Part shown: piece by piece, positions 9,539-18,485 of the stretch
Layout: each line of letters opens with the position of its first letter
Numbering within the stretch: the stretch's first letter is position 1
From: Cryobacterium sp. PH29-G1
GTDB taxonomy: Bacteria; Actinomycetota; Actinomycetes; Actinomycetales; Microbacteriaceae
Length of the DNA: 64,000 nt
Assembly (NCBI RefSeq): GCF_030063365.1
Contig: NZ_JASISY010000006.1
Span: forward strand, 62,001-126,000
Direction of reading: 5' to 3'
The notes under the pieces: generated by a model
The model's input: only the letters and a program-made list of their open reading frames with translations
What the model was told of the DNA's origin: nothing
The model's database searches: none
Made by a program: the position numbers and the translations under genes

Positions 9539-10675
9539 CTAGACGAGCGCGAGCTCGACCTCAGCGACGAGGTCTCTCCAGCTCTCGAGCTCAAGTCCGA
9601 GGGCCACGCTCACCGAACGGTTGGCGATCTTTCCTGCCGCAATGTTGAGCCCGCCGGCGAGTGCAGAGTCTCGCTCGAACGCAGCGCGTACGCCGCGGTC
9701 GGCGATGGAAAGGGCGTAGGGAAGGGTGACGTTCGTGAGCGCGTTCGTGGACGTGCGGGGCACGGCGCCGGGCATGTTCGCTACGCAGTAGAAGATGGAA
9801 TCGTGAACGGCGAAAGTCGGGTCTTCGTGGGTGGTGGCGCGTGTGTCGGCGAAACACCCACCCTGGTCAACGGCGATGTCGACCAGGACGCTACCGGGCT
9901 TCATGCGGGAGACGAGCTCGTTGGTCACGAGTTTGGGGGCCTTGGCTCCCGGAATGAGTACGGAGCCGATGACGAGGTCGGCCTCGATGACAGCCCGATC
10001 AATCTCGAACGCGTTCGAGGCAATGGTTTTGAGACGGCCGGCGTACTGGGCATCGAGTTCACGCAGCCGATCGATGTTGATATCGAGGATGGTGACGTCC
10101 GCGCCGAGGCCGATGGCCATGGCTGCGGCGTTCGTTCCGGCCACTCCGGCACCGATCACAGTGACCTTCGCGGCACGCACGCCGGGCACTCCGCCCATCA
10201 AGATTCCGGGGCCGCCGGCCGGGCGGCTCAGCGATTGGGCGCCGACCTGAACGGCGAGACGCCCGGCGACCTCGCTCATCGGGGCGAGCAGCGGCAGCGA
10301 GCGATCGGCCTTCTGCACCGTCTCGTAGGCGATGGCAGTGACGCCGGATGCCAGCAGCGCGGCGGCGAGCTCAGGCTCGGCGGCGAGGTGCAGGTACGTG
10401 AAGAGGATGAGGCCGGTGCGAAAGTGCACGTACTCGGCGGTGATGGGTTCCTTCACCTTGAGTATCATGTCGGCGCTGGCCCACACGTCAACGGCGCTGT
10501 GAACGATCGTGGCGCCAGCCGAAGCGTAGTCGGCGTCAGTGAACCCGGATGCGATACCCGCACCAGCCTGCACGAGCACGGTGTGGCCGTGCAGCTTCGC
10601 CTCATGAACCCCGGCGGCGGTGATGGCCACTCGGAATTCGTTGTTTTTGACTTCTGTGGGAACTCCAATAATCAC
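9539..10675 (-). CDS. ald: Alanine dehydrogenase
   Basis: A 378-residue NAD-dependent enzyme that oxidatively deaminates L-alanine to pyruvate and ammonium. The frame is open far upstream, but GTG 10675 is preceded by GGAG at a 6-base spacing. Counting from it puts the active-site residues where the family has them: Arg15, Lys75 (KVKEP) and His96 (YLHLA), with Asp in AVDQGG. The nucleotide motif GAGVAGTNAA is present. It is divergent from a PucR-type regulator and followed by the CycA-like permease, which makes alanine use as carbon and nitrogen source the clear context. Confidence 0.95.
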   Translation of the reverse strand: MIIGVPTEVKNNEFRVAITAAGVHEAKLHGHTVLVQAGAGIASGFTDADYASAGATIVHSAVDVWASADMILKVKEPITAEYVHFRTGLILFTYLHLAAEPELAAALLASGVTAIAYETVQKADRSLPLLAPMSEVAGRLAVQVGAQSLSRPAGGPGILMGGVPGVRAAKVTVIGAGVAGTNAAAMAIGLGADVTILDINIDRLRELDAQYAGRLKTIASNAFEIDRAVIEADLVIGSVLIPGAKAPKLVTNELVSRMKPGSVLVDIAVDQGGCFADTRATTHEDPTFAVHDSIFYCVANMPGAVPRTSTNALTNVTLPYALSIADRGVRAAFERDSALAGGLNIAAGKIANRSVSVALGLELESWRDLVAEVELALV

Positions 10676-10704
10676 GGGAAACTCCAGCTTGTTGTGACGT
10701 GGCA

Positions 10705-10722
10705 CTGATCGGCTTTGGTCAG
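10705..10722. promoter_or_regulatory. Candidate operator in the ald upstream region
   Basis: CTGATC-N6-GGTCAG is an imperfect palindrome 30 bases upstream of the ald start, in the 304-base region shared with the divergent regulator. It could be the binding site of the PucR/AdeR-like protein. This is a pattern observation only. Confidence 0.3.
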
Positions 10723-10979
10723 CTAAGAAACCATATGTCGGGTTTTTCACGGTAGTTCGATTCCGCGGGGTCGGCCAACGGATGCCGCGGGTCGGAACCC
10801 GGGGATGGCGTGAGCGGAGATTCAGTCGAGATCCCCGTTTTTCCGCAGATGTCGGGCGGGCCCGGTGCAGCCGCGCCCTCGGCGGTACCGACCTCGCGAG
10901 CGGATCAAGCTCGACATGTGTAGCGTCAACCCGCTTCGATTGTCGCCTGACGTTCACAGGTATCCATAGACTGAACGCT

Positions 10980-12185
10980 ATGAAAGCGGCCGATATTGAT
11001 CAGGCGGTGGCGCTTATCGCCGCGCATCTCGGTCGCGCACTTTCTTTGGAAGACCTCGACGGTTTGCTTCTCGCGTATAGCGCGCACCAGGCCACGGCCG
11101 ACCGGGTGCGCACGAACTTTCTGTTGAGCAAGGTTGTTCCGCCCGACGTCAGTACCTGGCAGCTCAGTCACGGTATCGCCACCGCGGTGAAGCCCGTGCC
11201 GGTTCCAGCGAATTCCGATCTGGGAATGTTGGGCCGGGTCTGCGTTCCGCTCCTGGCACGTGGATTTCGTGTGGGGTATCTCTGGGTGCTGCAGCTGGAT
11301 GATGAGCTCGTGCCGGACGCGATCCTGCAGGAGGTGCGCATAATCCAGCCGGAGATGGACGCACTGGCCGAGATGCTCCTCAGCCGCACGAGCGCGTACT
11401 CCGACGGGCGCCGATTGGCGGAAGATCAGCTTCTTGCGGCCTGTCGCGGCGATCGCCACGCTGTGGTGGGTTTGGGCGGCTGGCCGGGAGTGCACGGGCA
11501 TGGGCCGTGGCGACTTGCCGCACTGGTCACGCGCGGAACGAACCCGTCAAACCCAGAGGAAAGCAGCTTGCTGCATCGACTCTCGGCACTACAAGCCACG
11601 CTTGGCATCAACACGGTGCTGTTCTCGGCCGGAACGCAAACGCATGCCGTGCTGCTGTTAGAGGATGCCATTGATGGCATTGACGAAGCGGAGATTCTGC
11701 GTCGTTTTGGGCTCGAGATTTCCCGTCGCGCCGGTCTGCCGTCGTCGTCTGCCCTGATGGGCCTGAGTGAACCGCTCTCCGACCTGCGGCTGCTGCCCGG
11801 CGCGTATATGGAGGCGCGCAGCGCCGTGCAGGCGGCGTGGGTTGACGCGCAACTGGGCGGGCTGGTGTCGTTTCGCGCGACCGGGGTCTACCAATTTCTG
11901 GCCGTGGAAGGCCGAGACATTTCACCCGTCGAGTCCACTCTGTTCTCCCTGTTGCGGGAGCTCGACTGCAACCGGGAGCTGCTGCCGGTACTCGAGCTGC
12001 TCTACGACAAAGACGGCTCTGTGGCTCAGGTCGCTCAACAACTGCATCTGCACCGCACGAGCATCTACAACCGGCTGGGGCGCATCCGCTCTCTTCTTGG
12101 GGTCAATCCACTTGGCGGCCAGGTTCAGCTCGAGCTACACCTCGCGCTCAAGGCTGACCGCTGGGCGGGCCGCCCCCGTCTCTAG
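10980..12185 (+). CDS. PucR family transcriptional regulator, AdeR-like
   Basis: A 401-residue regulator. It ends in the PucR-type helix-turn-helix (about residues 345-400: AQQLHLHRTSIYNRLGRI), preceded by a CdaR/GGDEF-like region. The frame is open to 10782, but the ATG at 10980 follows CATAGACTGAACGCT, where TAGACT could be a -10 box close enough for a leaderless transcript. In Bacillus subtilis the PucR-type protein AdeR activates ald (known). The divergent arrangement with ald here implies the same role, with alanine as likely effector (inference). Confidence 0.85.
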   Translation: MKAADIDQAVALIAAHLGRALSLEDLDGLLLAYSAHQATADRVRTNFLLSKVVPPDVSTWQLSHGIATAVKPVPVPANSDLGMLGRVCVPLLARGFRVGYLWVLQLDDELVPDAILQEVRIIQPEMDALAEMLLSRTSAYSDGRRLAEDQLLAACRGDRHAVVGLGGWPGVHGHGPWRLAALVTRGTNPSNPEESSLLHRLSALQATLGINTVLFSAGTQTHAVLLLEDAIDGIDEAEILRRFGLEISRRAGLPSSSALMGLSEPLSDLRLLPGAYMEARSAVQAAWVDAQLGGLVSFRATGVYQFLAVEGRDISPVESTLFSLLRELDCNRELLPVLELLYDKDGSVAQVAQQLHLHRTSIYNRLGRIRSLLGVNPLGGQVQLELHLALKADRWAGRPRL

Positions 12186-13345
12186 TTCGTGGCGAGGTGC
12201 GCGTGCGATGGTGCAGCGTTGCGGTAGACGCGCGGCACTCGGGGACTGACACGGGTGACCACTTCGTAGTTGATGGTACCGGCAGCGGACGCCCAGTCAT
12301 CAGCAGATGCCTCACCGTCGTCTCCCGGGCCGAACAACACGGCTTCGGCGCCGATCATGCTCGCACCACGGGCCACGAGGTCGGCCTGGCCAAGGTCGAT
12401 GACCATCTGGTCCATGGCGATTCGCCCCACTACGGGATAGTTGACCCCGTTGACTCGTACCGGGCCGCCGGTCGCGACGCGCGGGATACCATCGGCATAG
12501 CCGAGGGGGATGAGCGCGAGTGTCGACGCGGCAGTGGTGTGATACTTCAGCCCGTACGACACGCCACGGTCGGCCGGCACGTCCTTGCACATGGAGATCA
12601 CCGTGCGCAGTGTCATGGCGGGGCGCAGGCCGAGGCTCGCCGAGGTGCGGCCCTCGAAGGGCGAGAGACCGTAGATGGCGAGTCCGGGACGTACGAGGTC
12701 GAAGTGCATATCGGGGCGCGAAAGCACTCCGGCGCTGTTGGCGATGTGGCGGTGGGTGGGGCGGAGACCCGCGGCCTCGGCCTGGGCGACCGCCTCGGTG
12801 AAGTCCGCGAGTTGCTCATCAGTCTCTGGGCGTTCGATCTCATCGGCCACGGCCAGGTGCGAGAAAATACCCACCACGCTGACCGCACCGGCCAGTTCGG
12901 CTGCCCGGGCCCGGGCCACAAACCCCACCCAGTCCTCAGCAGTCGAACCGTTGCGGCCCAGACCGGTGTCGATTTTCAAGTGGATGCGTGCGGTCGTATC
13001 CAACAGGTTTGCAGCCGCCACGATGTGGGGCAGCTCCCACCCGGAGCATCCGAGGTCGATGTCGGCAGCGACGGCCGCGTGAAAATCGCTCTCAATCGTG
13101 TGCAGCCACGCCAGCAGTGGGGCGTCGATGCCCGCAGCTCGCAACGGCAACGCTTCGGAAATGTGTGCCACGCCGAGCCAGCCAGCACCGGCGTCGAGTG
13201 CAGCGCGGGCCACGGGGAGAACGCCGTGGCCATATGCATCGGCCTTTACCACGGCCATAACCGTGGCTGGGGCGGCGAGTCCGATGAGATGACGAACGTT
13301 GTGCCTCACCGCGGCGAGGTCGATGACCGCCGCGCGCTCCGGCAT
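12182..13345 (-). CDS. alr: Alanine racemase
   Basis: A 387-residue PLP enzyme interconverting L- and D-alanine. The PLP lysine is Lys34 in AVVKADAYGHG, and the second catalytic residue is the Tyr in RGVSYGLKY. ADGIPR and GRIAMDQ are family motifs near the C-terminus. ATG 13345 is where homology begins. A GTG at 13381 would add 12 residues, and neither has a strong ribosome site. Its stop overlaps the stop of the PucR-type gene by 4 bases (convergent). Besides supplying D-alanine for peptidoglycan it can feed Ald with L-alanine from imported D-alanine. Confidence 0.95.
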   Translation of the reverse strand: MPERAAVIDLAAVRHNVRHLIGLAAPATVMAVVKADAYGHGVLPVARAALDAGAGWLGVAHISEALPLRAAGIDAPLLAWLHTIESDFHAAVAADIDLGCSGWELPHIVAAANLLDTTARIHLKIDTGLGRNGSTAEDWVGFVARARAAELAGAVSVVGIFSHLAVADEIERPETDEQLADFTEAVAQAEAAGLRPTHRHIANSAGVLSRPDMHFDLVRPGLAIYGLSPFEGRTSASLGLRPAMTLRTVISMCKDVPADRGVSYGLKYHTTAASTLALIPLGYADGIPRVATGGPVRVNGVNYPVVGRIAMDQMVIDLGQADLVARGASMIGAEAVLFGPGDDGEASADDWASAAGTINYEVVTRVSPRVPRVYRNAAPSHAHLATN

Positions 13346-13532
13346 CCGTTCGGTGGACTTGGGACTGGCTGCAGAATTCACACGTTGCAGCCTAGGGGAG
13401 AATCTTGGCCGAGGTTTTCCCGGGCTCAGGAGCTCGGGCGGATGCCCTCCTGAACTCATCCAGATCGCCGAATCGTGCAGCATGGCGGTCACCGGAGGCT
13501 TCAGTATTAGTCTGTTCGTGCCACAACCATCG

Positions 13533-13559
13533 GTAAAGTGCAGTGTGCAGCACATTTAC
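13533..13559. promoter_or_regulatory. Inverted repeat upstream of the LysR gene
   Basis: GTAAAGTGC and GCACATTTAC form a near-perfect inverted repeat separated by 8 bases, ending 19 bases before the LysR start. Position and dyad form suit an autoregulatory LysR-type site; the sequence alone cannot prove binding. Confidence 0.4.
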
Positions 13560-13577
13560 TTCTATCGAGGAGAAGAT

Positions 13578-14495
13578 GTGTCCTTTACCCTGCGCCAACT
13601 GGAACTGTTCGTCACCCTCGCGGACTATCCCACGCTCAGCGCAGCTGCCGCGGCGCTGCACATCTCTGAATCTGCGCTGTCCAATGCCATCAGCCAGCTC
13701 GAACGCGGGCTGGGCGCGCAGTTGTGCGTGCGGAGAAAAGCACGGGGCATGACGCTCACACCCACGGGGCATTTTTTTGCGGCGAAGGCGTCGTCGATCC
13801 TGCGGGATGTTCAAGAGCTCAGCAACGATGTCGCGGCGCGCGACGGAAAAACTGTGGGAGAAGTGAGAATCGGTTGTTTCACCACGTTGACTGCGACGGT
13901 CCTCCCGCCGATCATGCACCACCTGCCCGAAATCCATCCCGGCGTTCGGATTACGGTTTCGGTGGCTACGCAGGAGGAATTGCTCGATCAGCTCGACAAA
14001 GGGCGCTTGGACTTCGCCTTTTTATACGATCAATACCTGCCCGACTATCTGCAGAAGACTCCGATTTATCAGGCAGAGGAGATGGCGCTCCTTTCCGAAG
14101 ACCACCCTCTCGCTGCGCGCGCTTCGATCACTCTGAAAGAGCTTGAAAATGAGCCGATGGTGCTCTTGGACGCCACTCCGAGCGTGCCGAATATGCGCCA
14201 TCTCTACGCCGAGCAGGGTTTGACGCCGAACGTCGTCGCGGCGGTTCCTGAGATTGACCTCGTTCGCGCCTTGGTCGGACGCGGCGTGGGCTACGGGGTA
14301 TTGATGTCACGACCCCAAGGGGTGGAGACGACGATCGATGGGCATCGAATTGTCTTTAAACCGCTACGCCCGCGGCGCCCACGCACCGATGTGGTTGCCG
14401 TGTGGCATCAGGATGCTGCTCCCACCCTGCGAGCTCAGGCTGCCATAACGTTTGCTCAGGAGTGGTTTCGTGACCGATCCGTCGTATCTGAGTAA
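13578..14495 (+). CDS. LysR family transcriptional regulator
   Basis: A 305-residue LysR regulator. The N-terminal helix-turn-helix covers residues 3-60 (LRQLELFVTLADYPTLSAAAAAL, SESALSNAISQLE). The effector domain follows from about residue 90. GAGGAG at 13567-13572 is 5 bases before GTG 13578 and fixes the start; the longer open frame back to 13299 is not needed. It is divergent from alr and lies upstream of the AhpD-like gene, so it may control either. Targets are unknown. Confidence 0.9.
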   Translation: MSFTLRQLELFVTLADYPTLSAAAAALHISESALSNAISQLERGLGAQLCVRRKARGMTLTPTGHFFAAKASSILRDVQELSNDVAARDGKTVGEVRIGCFTTLTATVLPPIMHHLPEIHPGVRITVSVATQEELLDQLDKGRLDFAFLYDQYLPDYLQKTPIYQAEEMALLSEDHPLAARASITLKELENEPMVLLDATPSVPNMRHLYAEQGLTPNVVAAVPEIDLVRALVGRGVGYGVLMSRPQGVETTIDGHRIVFKPLRPRRPRTDVVAVWHQDAAPTLRAQAAITFAQEWFRDRSVVSE

Positions 14496-14597
14496 TTCGA
14501 TTAAACCGAACTTATACATAGATCTTTTTCAATTTACTCTTAGTAGTTTGCGTGTGATGCTGGAGCACAAGTTCTCAACACGAAGGAGAGATCCAAC

Positions 14598-15191
14598 ATG
14601 GCGCACATCAGCCCGCTCACAGACCACGACATTGCGGACACAGAAATTCTCGCGTCGTTCGCGCACTACGAAAAAACCCGAGGCTTCGTTCCGAACAGCA
14701 TCCGAACGATGGCGCGCCGGCCTGCGATAGCCAAAGCATTCATGGCTCTGAATCAAGCGGTGCTCTACGAAGGCACCGTGGCGATCGAGACCAAGATGCT
14801 CGTGAGCCTGGCCAGCAGCATGGCGGCGGGCTGCCAGTATTGCGAATCGCACATGACAAATCTCTCCAGCATCTACGAGGCATCTGATGAGAAGATCGCC
14901 GCGATCTGGGAGTTCGAATCCAGCGACCTGTTCTCGGATGCGGAGCGCGCAGCGATCACCATCGGGCTGAATGCCGGTGGTTCCCCGAACGAGGCTACTG
15001 CCGAGGATTTTACGGAGCTCAAGAAGCACTATTCAGACGAAGAGATCGTTGAAATCATGGCTTCGGCCGCGCTCTTCGGATACCTCAACCGGTGGAATGA
15101 CACGATGGCCACAACCCTGGAAGTACTCGCTGCTGATGTTGCCGAGAGGGTGATCGGAAGCGTCGGGTGGACCCCCGGAAAGCACGCCTGA
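14598..15191 (+). CDS. Carboxymuconolactone decarboxylase / AhpD-like protein
   Basis: A 197-residue all-helical protein. The C-x2-C pair (Cys79 and Cys82 in GCQYCESH), followed three residues later by His85, is the redox centre of AhpD-type peroxidase partners. AAGGAGAG is 9 bases before the ATG. The stop is fused to the start of a thioredoxin gene as TGATG, so a thioredoxin-dependent disulfide or peroxide reductase function is more likely than decarboxylation (inference). Confidence 0.85.
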   Translation: MAHISPLTDHDIADTEILASFAHYEKTRGFVPNSIRTMARRPAIAKAFMALNQAVLYEGTVAIETKMLVSLASSMAAGCQYCESHMTNLSSIYEASDEKIAAIWEFESSDLFSDAERAAITIGLNAGGSPNEATAEDFTELKKHYSDEEIVEIMASAALFGYLNRWNDTMATTLEVLAADVAERVIGSVGWTPGKHA

Positions 15192-15538
15192 TGGCGTCGC
15201 GGCCGGTCACGGACGAAACCTTCGAGGGCGCCCTCCGTGAACTCTCCGGGCCAGTCTTCCTGTATGTGTGGGCACCCTGGTGTGGTCCCTGCAAAATGGT
15301 GAAACCGCACTATCTCGCCATCTCCGAGCAGAAGAGCGGGGAGGCAATATTTCTCGATGCCGACCTACAAGCCTTTTCTGAGGTGGCAGCACGCCTGAGC
15401 GTAAAAACTACTCCAACTCTTGTTGCGTTTCGCGACGGGCGCGAGGTTGCCCGACGCACTGGCGCTCTGATGCGCGGGCAAATTCAAGACTGGGTTGACG
15501 CGCAATTGCGAGCAGAGCGGGGCTTAGGCACGGTGTGA
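15191..15538 (+). CDS. Thioredoxin family protein
   Basis: A 115-residue thioredoxin fold with the active site WCGPC (Cys31, Cys34) and cis-proline TTPT near residue 76. I chose ATG 15191, which overlaps the upstream stop by one base; a start at 15167 would only add eight residues encoded inside the AhpD-like gene. It is cytosolic with no signal peptide. Coupling makes it the probable electron donor to the AhpD-like protein. Confidence 0.9.
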   Translation: MASRPVTDETFEGALRELSGPVFLYVWAPWCGPCKMVKPHYLAISEQKSGEAIFLDADLQAFSEVAARLSVKTTPTLVAFRDGREVARRTGALMRGQIQDWVDAQLRAERGLGTV

Positions 15539-15545
15539 ATACGAT

Positions 15546-15938
15546 TTATCCCAGGCTCGAGCCGAGCGCTCCGACGATATACGGAACGAGCCAGACCACC
15601 CACACGATGACCGAGAACCGGTGGAAGCTGCTCTTCTCGGTGTCGCGATTGCGCAGGAGCACGACGATCGCCCACGCGAGGTGCACAGACATGAGAACGA
15701 TTGCGATTAGCCCGGTCACGCCCATCAGCTGATTTAGGGCGCTCTGCTCGAAACCGGCGGCTCGGTTCTCGTTCGCGATCATATTCATGAGAAAGGTGCC
15801 ACTGGCGTCGGAAGCGAGCCCGAGCCCAAAGAATATGGCGTGCCACGGCTTGAGTACTTTCTGCACGCGTTCGCTCCAAACCCCGATCGTGTAGAAGGCG
15901 AGGGCGAGGGTGATGAGAATAATTGCGGGTAGCAGCAT
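15546..15938 (-). CDS. HsmA family (TIGR03987-like) membrane protein
   Basis: A 130-residue protein with four hydrophobic segments. The residues between them, KPWHAIFFGLGLASDASGT and HLAWA, match my recollection of the HsmA/TIGR03987 family. AAGGAG lies 9 bases before ATG 15938, which is preferred over the ATG at 15959. It converges on the thioredoxin gene with 7 bases between stops. Function is not established. Confidence 0.7.
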   Translation of the reverse strand: MLLPAIILITLALAFYTIGVWSERVQKVLKPWHAIFFGLGLASDASGTFLMNMIANENRAAGFEQSALNQLMGVTGLIAIVLMSVHLAWAIVVLLRNRDTEKSSFHRFSVIVWVVWLVPYIVGALGSSLG

Positions 15939-16049
15939 GCTTCTATTCTCCTTGGTCACTCCGTTGGGGCGGGCTTCGCCGGAAACGGCTCAGCGCTTTC
16001 TGGCCACTGGCGTACCGAAGCAATCAAACCGAATGTGACGTGATCGCCT

Positions 16050-16930
16050 CGAACGGCCGAGCGGCGAGAAGGCCTTCGCAGAGGGGCTTATGAAACGTGG
16101 AGCCGCACAGAACTCGCCCAACGTGTCGCAGTTCTGCGACGTGCTGCAGCCTTGTATGTTGAGCAGTCAGACGTGCTCGCAGCCGCCATGGCCCAGGGCA
16201 TGGGTAAACCCGTTACGCAAGGAAGGGGCGAGGCTGGGAGCTGCGCTCGCATCCTGAACTACTACGCGGACAATGCTTCAGAATTGTTGGCACCCCAGCA
16301 TTTGGGAACGGGCACCGAAGATGCGGCGCACGTCGAACTCGCACCCACGGGGTAATCCTTGGCATCATGCCGTGGAATTATCCCCACTACCAGCTAGTGC
16401 GACTTATCGCGCCGAATCTGCTCCTCGGGAACTCGATTCTCTTCAAGCATGCGCAGATCTGCAGGAGAACCGCAGAACTCGTCGAGGAGCTGTTCGAACG
16501 TGCCGGCGCCCCGCAGCACGTCGTACACCACTCGGGGTTTTCGCACGCGGAGACATCTGCTGCAATCACGCATCCCACAGTCACCGGCGTCTCATTCACT
16601 GGAGGAGAGACGGCAGGCGCTGCAATCGCCAAGACTGCGGGTGGGGCGCTCAAGAAGGCGGTGCTTGAACTTGGAGGAAACGATCCCTTTCTCGTTTTTG
16701 ACGGAGAGCGCGTCAGCGAGCTAGCCGAGCTTGTAGCGTCAGCCCGTTTAGCGAATGCCGGATAAACGTGCGTTGCCCCGAAACGAATCATTGTTAAGCA
16801 GTCGCTGATGCATGAGTTCATGGAGGTCTTCACAGACCGATTTCTTGCCGCCGTTCCAGGTGACCCTCTTATAGATGACACTGTGCTGGGTCCTTTGGCT
16901 ACGGAAGACGCCGCGAATGAACTCCGTGAG
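16050..16930 (+). pseudogene. Aldehyde dehydrogenase pseudogene (succinate-semialdehyde type)
   Basis: A decayed aldehyde dehydrogenase. Recognisable segments in order are ELAQRVAVLRRAA, AAAMAQGMGKP, GIMPWNYPHYQ, GVSFTGGE, LELGGNDPF and the active-site stretch NAG-stop-TCVAPKR. Two single-base lesions explain most of the damage. One base is missing from the G-run at 16349-16352 (a fifth G restores TG-VILGIMPWN). CAA has become TAA at 16753-16755, just before the catalytic Cys. Homology stops near 16930, so the last third of the gene is gone. The N-terminal edge is uncertain. Confidence 0.85.
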
Positions 16931-16931
16931 T

Positions 16932-17060
16932 TTAGTGCTCTTCGTCGTCGAGTTGGAGGTCGGCGGCTACCAGATTCTCTTCGAGCTGCGTGAGTGTTCG
17001 TGCGCCGATGATCGGGACGATGACGCTGAGGTGAGGGTCGGCACGGAGCCGGTCTCCTCG
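16932..17060 (-). pseudogene. Aldo/keto reductase C-terminal remnant
   Basis: On the minus strand the last 40 or so codons read PHLSVIVPIIGARTLTQLEE, then NLVAADLQLDDEEH and a TAA at 16932. This is the C-terminal NADPH-binding end of aldo/keto reductases. The upstream part is absent. It abuts the truncated aldehyde dehydrogenase tail to tail, so a deletion joined the two remnants. Confidence 0.65.
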
Positions 17061-17393
17061 TAAGTCGTTGTCCGTCCCCTCGGTTTTGGCAGTAGATGAT
17101 GGTCAGGTGAGGTGAAGTCCAATCTTTCAGCCGTTTTTGTATCAGGTTTTGAACGACACACGATCTCATCGATCGTTGCGCCAGACCACCAGGACCATGA
17201 CAAGGGCATTCGCAATCTGCGGACAAATTTTGGCATCGACCACGGTCAGGAATCTTCATTCACGGATACCCTTCGCCGCAGACGTGCGTGCGTGCGACTA
17301 ATGCCAATCCAATTGGCCTAGGGCTACGAACTGACGTTATCTCATGTAACCGTCGGGATCGTCCTGAGGGTTGAGGTCACAAAGGAGTGAACC
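17061..17393. other. Intergenic, no gene recognised
   Basis: No supported coding region. It must hold the promoter of the secreted protein gene that follows, but I could not pick a convincing -35/-10 pair. Confidence 0.5.
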
Positions 17394-18089
17394 GTGAAGA
17401 AGAACATCAAATTGGTGCTCGGCGCTAGTGCAGCTGCGCTGATCGCCCTGTCGTTGGGCGCTGCGCCGGCGTCAGCGCACGTCCCGAAATCGGTACGCGG
17501 CAACGTCGTGCTGACCGCCCACCTCACGGAGCTTAACGGCTCAGGAGCGTCGGGTAGCGCCTTCGCCGTCGTTCGCGGCGAGACAATTCGGGCGATCGGA
17601 ATCCGCGCGAGGGGTTTGACGCCCGATGCTCCGCACGCACAGCACATCCACTACGGCGAACAGGCAATGAATGAGTGTCCCACGCTGGCGTTGGACAGCA
17701 ACGGCGACGGACGACTGAACACCGTCGAGGGGGTTCCCGCGTACGGACCCGTTGTGGTGTCCCTGAATACCAGCGGAGACACCACGCCGGCCAGTTTTCT
17801 GGACGTTTCCCGGTTCCCCGTCTCGAAAAACGGCTCCTATAACTACCTCCGGACCAACATCCGCTTCACAGCCGTGGCCGGAACCGGATACCCGGGAGCC
17901 GAAGGGCTCGGCACCGCCGCGCAGATCGCCGAGGCTATCCGCGACGGGGAAGGTGTTGTCGTGATCCACGGAAACGACTACGACGGCAACGGAACGTACA
18001 ACCTCAGCGATCCCGAGGGTGCGAGCGAGCTCAACCCCACCCTCCCGGCCGAGGCAACCGACCCGGTCGCCTGCGGAGTCCTTCACTAG
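17394..18089 (+). CDS. Secreted CHRD-like protein
   Basis: A 231-residue exported protein. The GTG start is set by AAAGGAG with a 6-base gap. The signal peptide has a Lys-rich start, a hydrophobic core and a cleavage site after PASA. The mature part has HIHYG and strand-rich repeats that resemble CHRD (chordin-like) extracellular domains. It also has two acidic loops of EF-hand character, DSNGDGRLNTVE and DYDGNGTYN, which may bind Ca2+. There are two cysteines in the mature region. Function is unknown; metal or surface binding is a guess. Confidence 0.75.
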   Translation: MKKNIKLVLGASAAALIALSLGAAPASAHVPKSVRGNVVLTAHLTELNGSGASGSAFAVVRGETIRAIGIRARGLTPDAPHAQHIHYGEQAMNECPTLALDSNGDGRLNTVEGVPAYGPVVVSLNTSGDTTPASFLDVSRFPVSKNGSYNYLRTNIRFTAVAGTGYPGAEGLGTAAQIAEAIRDGEGVVVIHGNDYDGNGTYNLSDPEGASELNPTLPAEATDPVACGVLH

Positions 18090-18109
18090 CTGCGAGTGTC
18101 CGGTGAAGG

Positions 18110-18168
18110 CTGAGGTCCAGGCGCCGAGCGGGCGCGCACAGTGCCGCACGGTCCTGGGCCTCAGTCTT
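18110..18168 (+). terminator. Probable terminator of the CHRD-like gene
   Basis: CTGAGGTCCAG (18110-18120) pairs with CTGGGCCTCAG (18154-18164) with one mismatch, followed by TCTTT. A second perfect hairpin, GCCCGAG-5-CTCGGGC, follows at 18185-18203. Confidence 0.55.
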
Positions 18169-18485
18169 TGACACAGGGGCAACAGCCCGAGGCCGGCTCG
18201 GGCGCGCTCCAGCAATCACCTTGCTGTGCACGGACGTCCTTGAGCCGTGGCAGCAAATTCTCCATGATGCGGCCTTCAACACCGCATCGAGCATCCAGGC
18301 CGGGAACCGCCGGGGGGTGAACCGGTGCGAGTGTGCCTCACATGAAATCCTCGCGCCCCTGCGGGTCATGCCTCAGTATGAGAGTTGTGACCGACACCGA
18401 GCGCGAAAAACGGATGCGCAACCGCGTCGCGCTCGTCGGCGACCCTGTGCGAGTTCGCCGAGGCATACGCAGAGATTAAGCGGGC
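18169..18485. other. Intergenic, no gene recognised
   Basis: Apart from the small hairpin at 18185-18203, I see no supported gene on either strand. Confidence 0.4.

Noticed and set aside
9473-10708. Long + strand open frame opposite ald
   Set aside because: Gly/Val/Asp-rich shadow of a high-G+C gene; Ald on the other strand has all catalytic residues and a ribosome site.
12197-13453. Long + strand open frame opposite alr
   Set aside because: It is a shadow of alanine racemase, with His/Arg/Gly-rich composition and no motif.
16387-17259. 290-residue minus-strand frame across the aldehyde dehydrogenase pseudogene
   Set aside because: Ser/Arg-rich antisense shadow; the plus strand carries clear dehydrogenase motifs.
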